Positions 43,101 through 50,531 of a stretch of DNA of 64,000 nucleotides are shown piece by piece. A program made the position numbers and the translations under genes. The notes beneath the pieces were generated by a model. It ran no database searches. It had not been told where the DNA came from and worked only from the letters and a program-made list of their open reading frames with translations. Positions within the stretch are counted from its first letter, which is position 1. Each line of letters begins with the position of its first letter. Origin of the DNA: Micropruina sp. (GTDB taxonomy: Bacteria > Actinomycetota > Actinomycetes > Propionibacteriales > Propionibacteriaceae); the NCBI GenBank assembly GCA_016711205.1, contig JADJTM010000001.1:620001-684000 (forward strand). Reading direction: 5' to 3'.

Positions 43101-43283
43101 CGAGTGTTCTTTCGTGGACGGGGACGTGGCCGGTACCCCTCGATCCTGGCAGCGCAGAGTCCGCGAGGTGGGCGATTGCGGCAACTCGCGCGCGGTAGGA
43201 CCGGCCACCCCGGTCGGAGGGCTACGACCGACGTGTGCCGAGCGAGCGGCGTCCGGATCGACGCCTCACGGCCACTCGGGGGG

Positions 43284-43913
43284 TCAGCGGCCCTTGCGCC
43301 GTGGCCGCGACCGAGTGGGATTCGGTGCCGTCTCGGTTGCGTGCCGGCCGGCTCGCTCGCTGCGGGTGCGCCAGCTGTTGGCGGTTCGTCCGCGCACCAC
43401 ACCGATGAACTCGTCGGTCAACCGGTGCGGGTGCTCGGCCGGCCAGGCGAGTCCGATGGTGGTCGACGGGGCGTCCGTGATCGGACGATAGGTCAGGTCG
43501 CGACGGCTGTGACTACGGGCGATGGACATCGGCACGTGCAGCACGGCAACCTCGAGCGCCACCTGGTCAATGCCGGACGGATCCGCCTCGGTGAGCACGT
43601 TCTCGTCCGCCAGGTCGGCCAGGCTCACCTCGGCGAAGGCCGCGATCGGGTGCTCTTTGGACACCCAGGCCACCGGCGCCTCGTCGTACAGCCGGATCAG
43701 ATGCAGGCCGTCCACGTCGATCGGCAGGCGCACGAAGCACAGGTCGACGGCACCGTCGTCCAGCACCCTGCGCTGCTGCGAAGCGCTCACCTCGACGGGT
43801 TCCAGCCGCACCGAGCGGAAGCGCTCGCGCCAGGTCGTCGTCCACTTGGTCAGGGTGACGCCGGGCACGAAGCCGACGCGCAGCACCGAATCGTCGGACG
43901 GGGGAGTGCTCAC
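43284..43913 (-). CDS. LysR-type substrate-binding domain protein lacking the DNA-binding domain
   Basis: The 209-residue product begins directly with the effector domain (VLRVGFVPGVTLTKWTTTWRERF) and shows the two lobes with DLCFVRLPIDVDGLHLIRLYDE and PVAWVSKEHPIAAF. The usual 60-residue helix-turn-helix is absent. The C-terminus is a basic tail (RSERAGRHATE...TRSRPRRKGR). The start is GTG at 43913, 35 bp from the divergent DUF5997 gene. This divergent pair recurs in actinobacteria, so it is probably a natural domain protein rather than a fragment. It may act by binding a small molecule and a partner protein. Confidence 0.82.
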   Translation of the reverse strand: MSTPPSDDSVLRVGFVPGVTLTKWTTTWRERFRSVRLEPVEVSASQQRRVLDDGAVDLCFVRLPIDVDGLHLIRLYDEAPVAWVSKEHPIAAFAEVSLADLADENVLTEADPSGIDQVALEVAVLHVPMSIARSHSRRDLTYRPITDAPSTTIGLAWPAEHPHRLTDEFIGVVRGRTANSWRTRSERAGRHATETAPNPTRSRPRRKGR

Positions 43914-43948
43914 CAGCGCAGGTTATCGCGGCCCCGTAGGCTGACTCG
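43914..43948. promoter_or_regulatory. 35-bp divergent leaderless promoter region
   Basis: On the plus strand TAGGCT is followed by GACTCG and the GTG of DUF5997. On the minus strand TAACCT is followed by GCGCTG and the GTG of the LysR-like gene. Both match the actinobacterial leaderless form, and neither gene has a Shine-Dalgarno sequence. Confidence 0.55.
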
Positions 43949-44320
43949 GTGAGCCAAACCATGAAGCCGGTGACCGCGGCCGGCAAACTCGGCATCTATC
44001 TGCCCGCCGCGCCCGAGTCGTTCCAGACCACGCCGATCACCCGCGACGAGCTGGATGTTCTGCGCGCCGACCCGCCCGAATGGCTGCTGGAATTGCGGCG
44101 CACCGGTCCGTTTCCGCGCGAGGTGATCGCCCAGAAGCTCGGCGTTTCGCGCTCGGGGCTGGCCCGGGCGGGCGTGAGCGACGCCCTCAACGCCGATCAG
44201 ATCGGCGAACTGCTCGCGAACCCGCCGGCGTGGCTGACGCGTGAGCGCGAGAGCTATCAGGCGGTGGTCGCCGAGAAGGCCCGGCTGCGCGACCCGTCCG
44301 ATCGGCGCCGAGACGGCTGA
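43949..44320 (+). CDS. DUF5997-family protein
   Basis: This 123-residue protein has the DUF5997 pattern: KPVTAAGKLGIYLPAAPESFQ, then ITRDELDVLRADPPEWLLELRRTGPFPREVIAQKLGVSRSGLARAGV, which contains a helix-turn-helix-like unit (residues ~55-75), and LLANPPAWLTRERESYQAV. It may bind DNA, possibly replacing the HTH absent from the divergent LysR-like protein; this is inference. The GTG start at 43949 is leaderless. Confidence 0.82.
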   Translation: MSQTMKPVTAAGKLGIYLPAAPESFQTTPITRDELDVLRADPPEWLLELRRTGPFPREVIAQKLGVSRSGLARAGVSDALNADQIGELLANPPAWLTRERESYQAVVAEKARLRDPSDRRRDG

Positions 44321-44345
44321 AGTGCCGCTCGCACTCGCCAGGGCC

Positions 44346-44416
44346 GACTCTGCTGCCCCAAGGTGCACTCTGCTGCCCGCGTGAAGGCAGCAGAGTCGCT
44401 CTGTTGGCAGCAGAGT
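44346..44416. repeat. Nested inverted repeats between convergent genes
   Basis: ACTCTGCTGCC occurs at 44347 and 44367, and its inverse GGCAGCAGAGT at 44386 and 44406. Four arms in this order can form two alternative or stacked hairpins. The position between the convergent ends of DUF5997 and rhaD suits a bidirectional terminator or a small repeat element. Confidence 0.55.
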
Positions 44417-44464
44417 GGACGATGCCCGTCCGCCGCCGCCATCTGCGACCGGTGCCGCGTCGGT

Positions 44465-45286
44465 TCAGACGAGCGTCGTCTGCACGCTGAACGCATCGCA
44501 GACGCGCCGCAGCTCGTCCGTCGACAGGCCGGTGCCGTGACCACCGGTTGCCAGGTTGCGGCACTCGTAGGCGGCACCGGTCTCGGCGTACTCGATCTTG
44601 TCGCAGGCGGCCAGCGGCGACACGTCGCTGCGGGCCATCAGCCCGTGCTTGGCCCAGATCGTGATCACGTGATCGACCAGCCCGAGCACGTTGTTCTCCA
44701 TCAGCTCCTGTGAGCCCGGCACCATGAACGGCAGGAATTCCACCCCGGCGGGCAGTTGCACGATGGTCTCCGGCTCCCAGCGCAGCAACGCGTCGTTGAG
44801 GGCCGGCGTCGACTGGTAGGACGGAATGTGGCTCAGCTGCACCAGGTGCGGCGGCTGGGCGTGAATCACCGAGTGAAAGCGGACGCCGCGGCGGTTGACC
44901 TGGTCGTGATGCACGGCCAGGTGCGAGTTGAACTCGCTGGTCGGGGCGGTGAAGTTGCCGTCCGCACGGTAGCGCAGAGTGGCGGTGGTGCCGTTCTCGT
45001 GCACGATCACGGCGCCGACGTTGCGCACCGGGTCGTCGCCGACCTCGCGCAGCCGACAGCCGGTGCCGGTGACCAGCACGGTGTAGCCGAAGAGGCCGGG
45101 CACCGTCCAGGGCAGGTCGATGGTGCGCGAATCGGGGAACAACTCGGTGAGATCCACCTTCCAGTCGAACGCGGCGGACAGATTGCCGGCGCCTGCCTCG
45201 ATCGCCTCGATGGCGTTGAGGCGCTTGCCAGCAGCGCCCATGCAGGCCAGCAGTTCGGTCAGGTTGGTCGGGTTGGAGATCGTCAT
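44465..45286 (-). CDS. rhaD: Class II aldolase, rhamnulose-1-phosphate aldolase type
   Basis: This 273-residue zinc aldolase would split rhamnulose-1-phosphate into dihydroxyacetone phosphate and lactaldehyde. The family features are AGNLSAAFDWKVDLTELFP near the N-terminus, VLVTGTGCRLREV, HLAVHHDQV and FHSVIHAQPPHLVQLSH with paired zinc histidines and catalytic acid, and TIWAKHGLMARS with the third histidine. AAAGGA lies before the ATG. No rhamnose isomerase, kinase or transporter is next to it, so the pathway is completed elsewhere or the enzyme serves another sugar. A LacI-type operator candidate lies 32 bases upstream. Confidence 0.85.
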   Translation of the reverse strand: MTISNPTNLTELLACMGAAGKRLNAIEAIEAGAGNLSAAFDWKVDLTELFPDSRTIDLPWTVPGLFGYTVLVTGTGCRLREVGDDPVRNVGAVIVHENGTTATLRYRADGNFTAPTSEFNSHLAVHHDQVNRRGVRFHSVIHAQPPHLVQLSHIPSYQSTPALNDALLRWEPETIVQLPAGVEFLPFMVPGSQELMENNVLGLVDHVITIWAKHGLMARSDVSPLAACDKIEYAETGAAYECRNLATGGHGTGLSTDELRRVCDAFSVQTTLV

Positions 45287-45317
45287 GGGAGAGGGGATCC
45301 TTTCGCCTCCTCGGTGG

Positions 45318-45333
45318 AATGAAACGATTCAAT
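45318..45333. promoter_or_regulatory. LacI-type operator candidate upstream of rhaD
   Basis: AATGAAACGATTCAAT is close to the symmetric LacI-family form TGAAACGTTTCA with central CG. It lies just upstream of the rhaD start, where a repressor would block transcription. Confidence 0.5.
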
Positions 45334-45527
45334 CGTAGCGCAGATCGGCTGCCCGCGCGAGTGGGGAGCCCGTACTCGATTGACATGCGGACGTCCCACG
45401 CGCCGGCCGGGCGGCGTCGTCCGGCCTTGCCTCGTGGGGCCTCCAGTCCCACCCGGGGTGCGGCCCGCCGTCCTTCGGCCTCGTGGTGCGGCCTTCCGGC
45501 GTCGGGCCACCCTCGGGTCGCCGAGGC

Positions 45528-45986
45528 TCAGCCCCGCTGATGCGAGAGCTGGGACGCGCTGGGTACGAACGGCCGCACCAGCAGTGGCATTCCGGCCTGC
45601 GCCGGGGTACGGTCGCGCTTGCGTCCGTTGCAGGTCGCGCAGGCGGCCACCAGGTTGAGCCACGACGACGCGCCGCCGCGGCTACGCGGAACGATGTGGT
45701 CCCTGGTGTCGGCCGGCCCGCCACAGTAGGCGCAGCGGAACCGGTCACGCCGCAGCACGTTACTCAGCGTGCACGGCAGCCGTCCGGTCGAGTGGTAGAC
45801 CCAGCGGGTGTACACGTAGTTGATCAGCTCGAGCGAACGCGGCCGCGGGTAGGGGCCGAAGCGCTCGCCCGGCACCGCCTCGCGCACCCGCGCAACGTTG
45901 CGGTACAGCATCCGGATCGCGTGCTGCAGGGTGACCCGGTGCAGCACCTGATGACCACCGGCGTTGAACACGATCACGTCGGTCAT
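45528..45986 (-). CDS. HNH endonuclease family protein
   Basis: This 152-residue protein has an HNH nuclease domain: the zinc knuckle CAYCGG, then TRDHIVPRSRGGASSWLNLVAACATCNGRKRDRTP with the catalytic His and second cysteine pair. The N-terminal ~75 residues (VLHRVTLQHAIRMLYRNVARV, LINYVYTRWVYHS) match a widespread actinobacterial single-gene HNH family. Its biological role is unknown. The C-terminus has no recognisable domain. No methylase or phage gene lies nearby. Confidence 0.88.
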   Translation of the reverse strand: MTDVIVFNAGGHQVLHRVTLQHAIRMLYRNVARVREAVPGERFGPYPRPRSLELINYVYTRWVYHSTGRLPCTLSNVLRRDRFRCAYCGGPADTRDHIVPRSRGGASSWLNLVAACATCNGRKRDRTPAQAGMPLLVRPFVPSASQLSHQRG

Positions 45987-46210
45987 CCTCGGCCTCCTTT
46001 CTCTTCTTGTTCGGTCGCCGGTTCGGGCCCTCGATGCTGGGGCCGTGGCGGTGAGCAGAACTCACCGGCTTGGGGAGCGGACGGCCGGAGCCGTCCGCCT
46101 TGGGTGCTTCGCTGGATCTCGACGAGCTCGATCAGCGGGGCGGGGGCCCGTGGTCTGTCGTCGAAAGCCGGTGGCTGATGGTGGGGGAGTGGCGCGGGGT
46201 CCGGAACGGG

Positions 46211-46246
46211 AAAGCCGCCCGGCTCGTCAGGCGAGTGGGCGGCTTT
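46211..46246. terminator. Hairpin terminator
   Basis: AAAGCCGCCC and GGGCGGCTTT form a perfect 10-bp stem around 16 bases, with A/T at the outer ends on both sides, so it can end transcription from either direction. It lies just downstream of the 51-codon small gene on the minus strand. Confidence 0.65.
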
Positions 46247-46285
46247 CGAGGCTCCGGACGTGACCGGAGCGTCGCTCCGGGCAGG

Positions 46286-46441
46286 TCAGGTCGAAGGCCC
46301 ACTTGCGTTGAGTTCGCCACCTCGGGCGAAGCTCGGCATGTCGTAGCAGCGGCCGCCCACGAAGCAGCGATCGGCATGCCACGGCGACGCATTCGGCAGC
46401 ATCGACTGCGGACGCTTCGTGGCGCCGGCGATGGGTCGCAT
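46286..46441 (-). CDS. Small ORF, 51 aa, unknown function
   Basis: The ATG at 46441 has AAAGG 8 bases upstream. A plausible promoter (TTGCCG, 18 bases, TATCCT) lies at 46471-46500, and a hairpin terminator follows the stop. The product begins MRPIAGATKRPQSMLPNA and contains CFVGGRCYDMP, with two cysteines five apart, no signal peptide and no membrane helix. Codon third positions are mostly G or C, as in real genes here. Family unknown. Longer overlapping frames on both strands look non-coding. Confidence 0.5.
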   Translation of the reverse strand: MRPIAGATKRPQSMLPNASPWHADRCFVGGRCYDMPSFARGGELNASGPST

Positions 46442-46470
46442 GGTGGTGACCTTTCAGAAGACAGCCGATC

Positions 46471-46500
46471 AGGATAGACAGCCGCCCGGACGTCCGGCAA
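46471..46500 (-). promoter_or_regulatory. Sigma-70-type promoter candidate for the 51-aa ORF
   Basis: On the minus strand TTGCCG and TATCCT are separated by 18 bases and end about 30 bases before the ATG. The match to consensus is moderate. Confidence 0.4.
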
Positions 46501-46660
46501 ATCGCGAGCGCGTCGCCCTCGATCACCTCTCTGAGGTCCACTCAGAGAAACAGTCGTTCCTGCTACCAGGAGTCGGCTTGAATCAACCCTCCGCGCACCT
46601 CGATGCCCCCACGAGGTAGCCCATGGCGATACTCGGCCTTGCCGAGTACCGGCGCACCGA

Positions 46661-47172
46661 CCGATAATGGGGACGGTTCCTTTACCTGTCGGACTGGCCC
46701 GTCGGGTCGTCCATCCGACCGATATTGGGGACGGTTCCTTTACCTGTCGGATTGCCGCGCCGGATCGTCCCGCCGTAGACAGAACTACCTTGTCGACCGA
46801 TAATGGGGACGGTTCTTCTGCCTGTCGGATTGCCGCGCCGGATCGTGTCCGCAGACAGAACTACCTTGTAGATGCGGAAATCGCAGCCACGAGACCGATC
46901 GAGGAACCGTCCCCATTACCTGTCACACCATTACCTGTCACGGGGCAGCGACGGGTAAAGGAACCGTCCCCATTACCTGTCGTCAGCCGGGGCAGCGACG
47001 GGTAAAGGAACCGTCCCCATTACTTGTCGTCAGCCGGGGCAGCGACGGGTAAAGGAACCGTCCCCATTACCTGTCCCCATTACCTGTCGTCAGCCGGGGC
47101 AGCGACGGGTAAAGGAACCGTCCCCATTACCTGTCGTCAACAGGGCAGCCGACTGATGAAGCAACCGTCCCC
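46661..47172. repeat. Clustered GGAACCGTCCCC repeats (REP/MITE-like array)
   Basis: Three units in one orientation (GGGGACGGTTCC, near 46669, 46726 and 46804) face a group of inverted units (GGAACCGTCCCC, near 46903, 46960, 47007, 47054 and 47114, and a degenerate one near 47162). The inverted group is a tandem array of a 47-bp unit containing CAGCCGGGGCAGCGACGGGTA and ATTACCTGTC, with one 13-bp partial duplication. The last two forward units share a 78-bp period. No ORF is believable here. The core also occurs at 61139-61218. Similar GGGGACGGTTCC repeats are known near REP-associated tyrosine transposases, but none lies in the window. Confidence 0.75.
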
Positions 47173-47823
47173 ACCATGCAAGGGGCCCGGCCTGCCCCTC
47201 TCGCGCCGGACACGTCGGTGCGCTGACCCTCGCCGACCAACCCCGTCGAACCACTCCGGGCCCGCGCAACCTCGCCGGACCGGGCGTTTCGGCGAGGGTT
47301 CGTTGCATGCGCCGTCGACACTCGATGTCTGAGAGCGCTTTCAAACTGCTGATCGAAGCGAGGCTGCCGATGATGGCTCGTACCTGGACGTCGACGCTCC
47401 GGCCGACCCGACGTTTCGCCTTGTCATCGGGCCACTGAGTCGCGCGCCGCACCGACATCGATCCCTGCGGTGAGGCCCTGCCGGTACCAAGCGACGAGCC
47501 GAAAACATCACGATTGGATAACTCGCTGCCCAAGTGCTTGTGACCTTAAGCGCTTTAGCCTAGCGTGTGGCACGGACAGGGTTCGTCCGGCGGACGCCTC
47601 CGCAGCATGGTGGGCGGCGTCGTCGGTCAATGGGCGCCAGGGCCATGCGGGTGCCGCACCGACGCGGACGATTCTGACGAGATAGCGATTGGGAAACGCT
47701 TCGCATCCGGCGTGGCGATTCGCCTGAAAGCGATTGCACGTTGAGCTAGGTTGCCGCCAACGGCACACCCGCCAGGCGGGTTGACCCGGTGAGCACAGAG
47801 CGCGGCAGAGTCAAGGAGGACTC
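47173..47823 (+). promoter_or_regulatory. Regulatory region of the beta-mannoside genes with LacI-type operators
   Basis: No gene is supported in these 650 bases. Candidate LacI-family operators are TGAGAGCGCTTTCAAA (47330-47345), TTAAGCGCTTTA (47546-47557), GGGAAACGCTTCGC (47691-47704) and TGAAAGCGATTGCAC (47725-47739). The last two are closest to the beta-mannosidase start and best placed for repression. The likely binder is the LacI protein encoded at 57959. Promoter boxes cannot be picked with confidence. Confidence 0.55.
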
Positions 47824-50391
47824 GTGGGTCAGGATCCGCTGCAGTTGAGCGCCTTGGAGTGGACGGTGCGCGCGAGCGCGTCCGGGCCGGCGTGGCAGCA
47901 GGTGCCCGAGCCCCTTCGAGCGCGGATTCAGGCGGGCGTTCCGGCGACCGTGCCCGGCTGCGTGCACACCGACCTGATGACGGCCGGCCTGCTGGAGGAT
48001 CCCTACCCGGGCGTACGCGAGCCCGACCAGGACTGGGTGGGCGAACAGACCTGGACCTACGCCTGCGTCTTCGGACTGGGTGACGACTCACCCGAGATCG
48101 AGGCCGAGAACGTCCACCTCGAGTGCGACGGTCTCGACACCGTGGCCGAGGTGCTGGTCAACGGCCTGCCGGTCGGCCGCTCGGTGAACATGCACCGGCG
48201 CAACGTCTTTGCGATCCGAGCGCTGCTGCGGGTCGGCATCAACCAGCTCGAGATCGTCTTCGCACCCGCCATCGCCTACATCGCCGAGCAGAAGCAACTG
48301 CTCGGCGAGCGTCCGCATGTGGAGCGCGACGACTACAACCTGATCCGCAAGAACGCCTGCAACTTCGGCTGGGACTGGGGTCCGCGGCTGATCACCGCCG
48401 GCATCTGGCGGCCGATCCGCTTGCAGCTCTGGAACCACGCCCGGGTGTTGGACGTCGCGGTGCACGGTACCGCCAGCCGCAACGCGTCCGGGCAGTGGGT
48501 CGGCCATTTGCGCGTGCAGGCGCACCTCACCGGCGAACTGCGTTTCGCCGCCGTCACCGTGAAGGTGAGCGGCCGCGACGTCAGCGGGGCCGCAGGAGTG
48601 CCCGCCGCCGACTGGACGGAGGCCACCCTCGACATCACCGGCGTCGAGCCGTGGTGGCCGCATTCGCTCGGTGCGCAGCCGCTCTACGACGTCGAGGTGG
48701 TGTTCCACAACGACACCGACGTGCTCGACCGGGTGCACCGGCGCACCGGGTTCCGCTCGGTCGAACTCGACACCACACCCGATGCAGACGGCGAGGGCGC
48801 CACGTTCGGCCTGGTGATCAACGGCGAGCAGGTGTTCGTCCGGGGCGCCAACTGGATTCCCGACGACTGCTTCGTCAGCCGCGTCACCCCGCAGCGGTAC
48901 CGCGAGCGGGTGCAACAGGCCAAGGACGCCAACATCGACCTGCTGCGCATCTGGGGCGGGGGCATCTATGAGTCGCAGGCCTTCTACGACGCGTGCGACG
49001 AACTGGGCGTCATGGTCTGGCAGGACTTCTGCCTGGCCTGCGCGGCCTATCCCGAAGAAGAGCCGCTCTGGTCCGAGCTGGAGGCCGAGGCCCGCGACAA
49101 CGTGATGCGGCTGTCCGCGCACCCGTCGCTGGTGTTGTGGAACGGCAACAACGAGAACATCTGGGGTCATGACGAGTGGCACTGGGCCGAGCGGCCCGGT
49201 GGCGACAAGACCTGGGGCGCCGGCTACTACTACCAGCTGTTCCCGCAGGTGCTGGGCGAACTCGACACCAGCCGTCCGTACTGGCACGGCAGCCCGAGCT
49301 CGGGCTCGCCGGACGTGCGCCCCAACGACCCCGACTACGGCTGCACCCACATCTGGGACGTTTGGAACGAGCGCGACTACACCGGCTACGACGACTACAC
49401 GCCCCGCTTCGTCTCGGAGTTCGGGTACCAGGGGCCGGCCACCTGGGCCACCTGGAGCCATGCGGTCGAACCCGCCGACCGGGCGGCCGGCTCGCCGGTG
49501 CTGCTCGCCCACCAGAAGGCGCAGGGCGGCAACGACAAGCTCAACCGCGGCATCGAGGGCCACCTGCCGGTGCCCGGCGAGGGTCCCGACGACTTCGACG
49601 ACTGGCTGTACGCGATGCAGCTGCAGCAGGCCCGGGCCGTCCGCTACGGCATCGAGCGCTGGCGTTCGCTGCGTGGACGATGCCTGGGCTCGATCGTGTG
49701 GCAGCTGAACGACTGCTGGCCGGTCACCTCGTGGGCGGCGCTCGACTCGGGCACGGACAGCTCCGGCCGCCCGGTCGCCCGGCGCAAGCTGCTCTGGTAC
49801 GCGCTGCGCTCGGCCTACGCCGACCATCTGGTCACCCTGCAGCGTCCGGCCGACGATGCGGACGGGTGGCGGCTGGCCCTGGTGAACGACGGCCGGTCCG
49901 ACTGGACGGCGCAGGGCCGCCTCGAGCTGCGAAGCCTCGACGGCGAGGTGCTCTGGTCGTATCAGCTGGCGCGACTGGTGCCCGCGCGATCGAGGGTCGA
50001 CGTGCTGATCCGCCCCGATGCGGTTGCTGCCGATGAGCGCGAACTGGCCCTTGTCGTCACCCTCAGCGGTGCGGAGCGTTACGTCCGGCTGCTCACCGAA
50101 GACGTGCACGCAGCACTTCCGCCGGCCCGCCTCGAAGCCTCCGTCGCGCCGACTGCGGCGGGCGTCGACGTCACGGTGACCGCGGCATCGTTCCTGCGCT
50201 CGCTCAGCGTGTTCGCCGACCGGGTCAGCGAGAACGCCGAGGCCGACACCGCGATGGTCGACCTCTTTCCCGGCGAGAGCCACACCTTTCACCTCTGCGG
50301 CGACTTCGCGGGCTGCGATCTCGCGCAGCTCACCCGGGCGCCGGTGCTGCGTTCCCTGGCCGATTCGCGCACCCCTAGTGAGGCCATATGA
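47824..50391 (+). CDS. Beta-mannosidase (GH2)
   Basis: This 855-residue enzyme removes mannose from the non-reducing end of beta-1,4-manno-oligosaccharides. The N-terminal beta domain has VPGCVHTDLMTAGLLEDPYPGVRE, typical of GH2 mannosidases. The region NLIRKNACNFGWDWGPRLITAGIW is a mannosidase signature. In the barrel, the acid/base glutamate is in WNGNNENIWG (~443) and the nucleophile in VSEFGYQGP (~531). There is no signal peptide, so it acts in the cytoplasm on imported oligosaccharides. GTG start at 47824 follows AAGGAGGAC. It heads the run of transport and catabolic genes downstream. Confidence 0.9.
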   Translation: MGQDPLQLSALEWTVRASASGPAWQQVPEPLRARIQAGVPATVPGCVHTDLMTAGLLEDPYPGVREPDQDWVGEQTWTYACVFGLGDDSPEIEAENVHLECDGLDTVAEVLVNGLPVGRSVNMHRRNVFAIRALLRVGINQLEIVFAPAIAYIAEQKQLLGERPHVERDDYNLIRKNACNFGWDWGPRLITAGIWRPIRLQLWNHARVLDVAVHGTASRNASGQWVGHLRVQAHLTGELRFAAVTVKVSGRDVSGAAGVPAADWTEATLDITGVEPWWPHSLGAQPLYDVEVVFHNDTDVLDRVHRRTGFRSVELDTTPDADGEGATFGLVINGEQVFVRGANWIPDDCFVSRVTPQRYRERVQQAKDANIDLLRIWGGGIYESQAFYDACDELGVMVWQDFCLACAAYPEEEPLWSELEAEARDNVMRLSAHPSLVLWNGNNENIWGHDEWHWAERPGGDKTWGAGYYYQLFPQVLGELDTSRPYWHGSPSSGSPDVRPNDPDYGCTHIWDVWNERDYTGYDDYTPRFVSEFGYQGPATWATWSHAVEPADRAAGSPVLLAHQKAQGGNDKLNRGIEGHLPVPGEGPDDFDDWLYAMQLQQARAVRYGIERWRSLRGRCLGSIVWQLNDCWPVTSWAALDSGTDSSGRPVARRKLLWYALRSAYADHLVTLQRPADDADGWRLALVNDGRSDWTAQGRLELRSLDGEVLWSYQLARLVPARSRVDVLIRPDAVAADERELALVVTLSGAERYVRLLTEDVHAALPPARLEASVAPTAAGVDVTVTAASFLRSLSVFADRVSENAEADTAMVDLFPGESHTFHLCGDFAGCDLAQLTRAPVLRSLADSRTPSEAI

Positions 50392-50531
50392 GGGTGGTCT
50401 GAGCCCGGCGCACCGGGCAAGGGTCCGGTGCGAGCAACGTCCGTAGTCAGCAGTACAACACCACATTCGCGAACAACCGCACCAAACCATCACCAAACCC
50501 CCCGCCAGGGGTTCATCCATTGGAGGAAGCA

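Noticed and set aside
46070..46477. 135-aa plus-strand frame between the HNH gene and the repeat array
   Set aside because: It crosses a bidirectional terminator and the better-supported 51-aa minus-strand ORF, lacks a ribosome-binding site and has no recognisable motif.
46900..47150. CRISPR array
   Set aside because: The 47-bp units are direct tandem copies without unique spacers, and no cas genes are present. They fit a REP-like tandem repeat.
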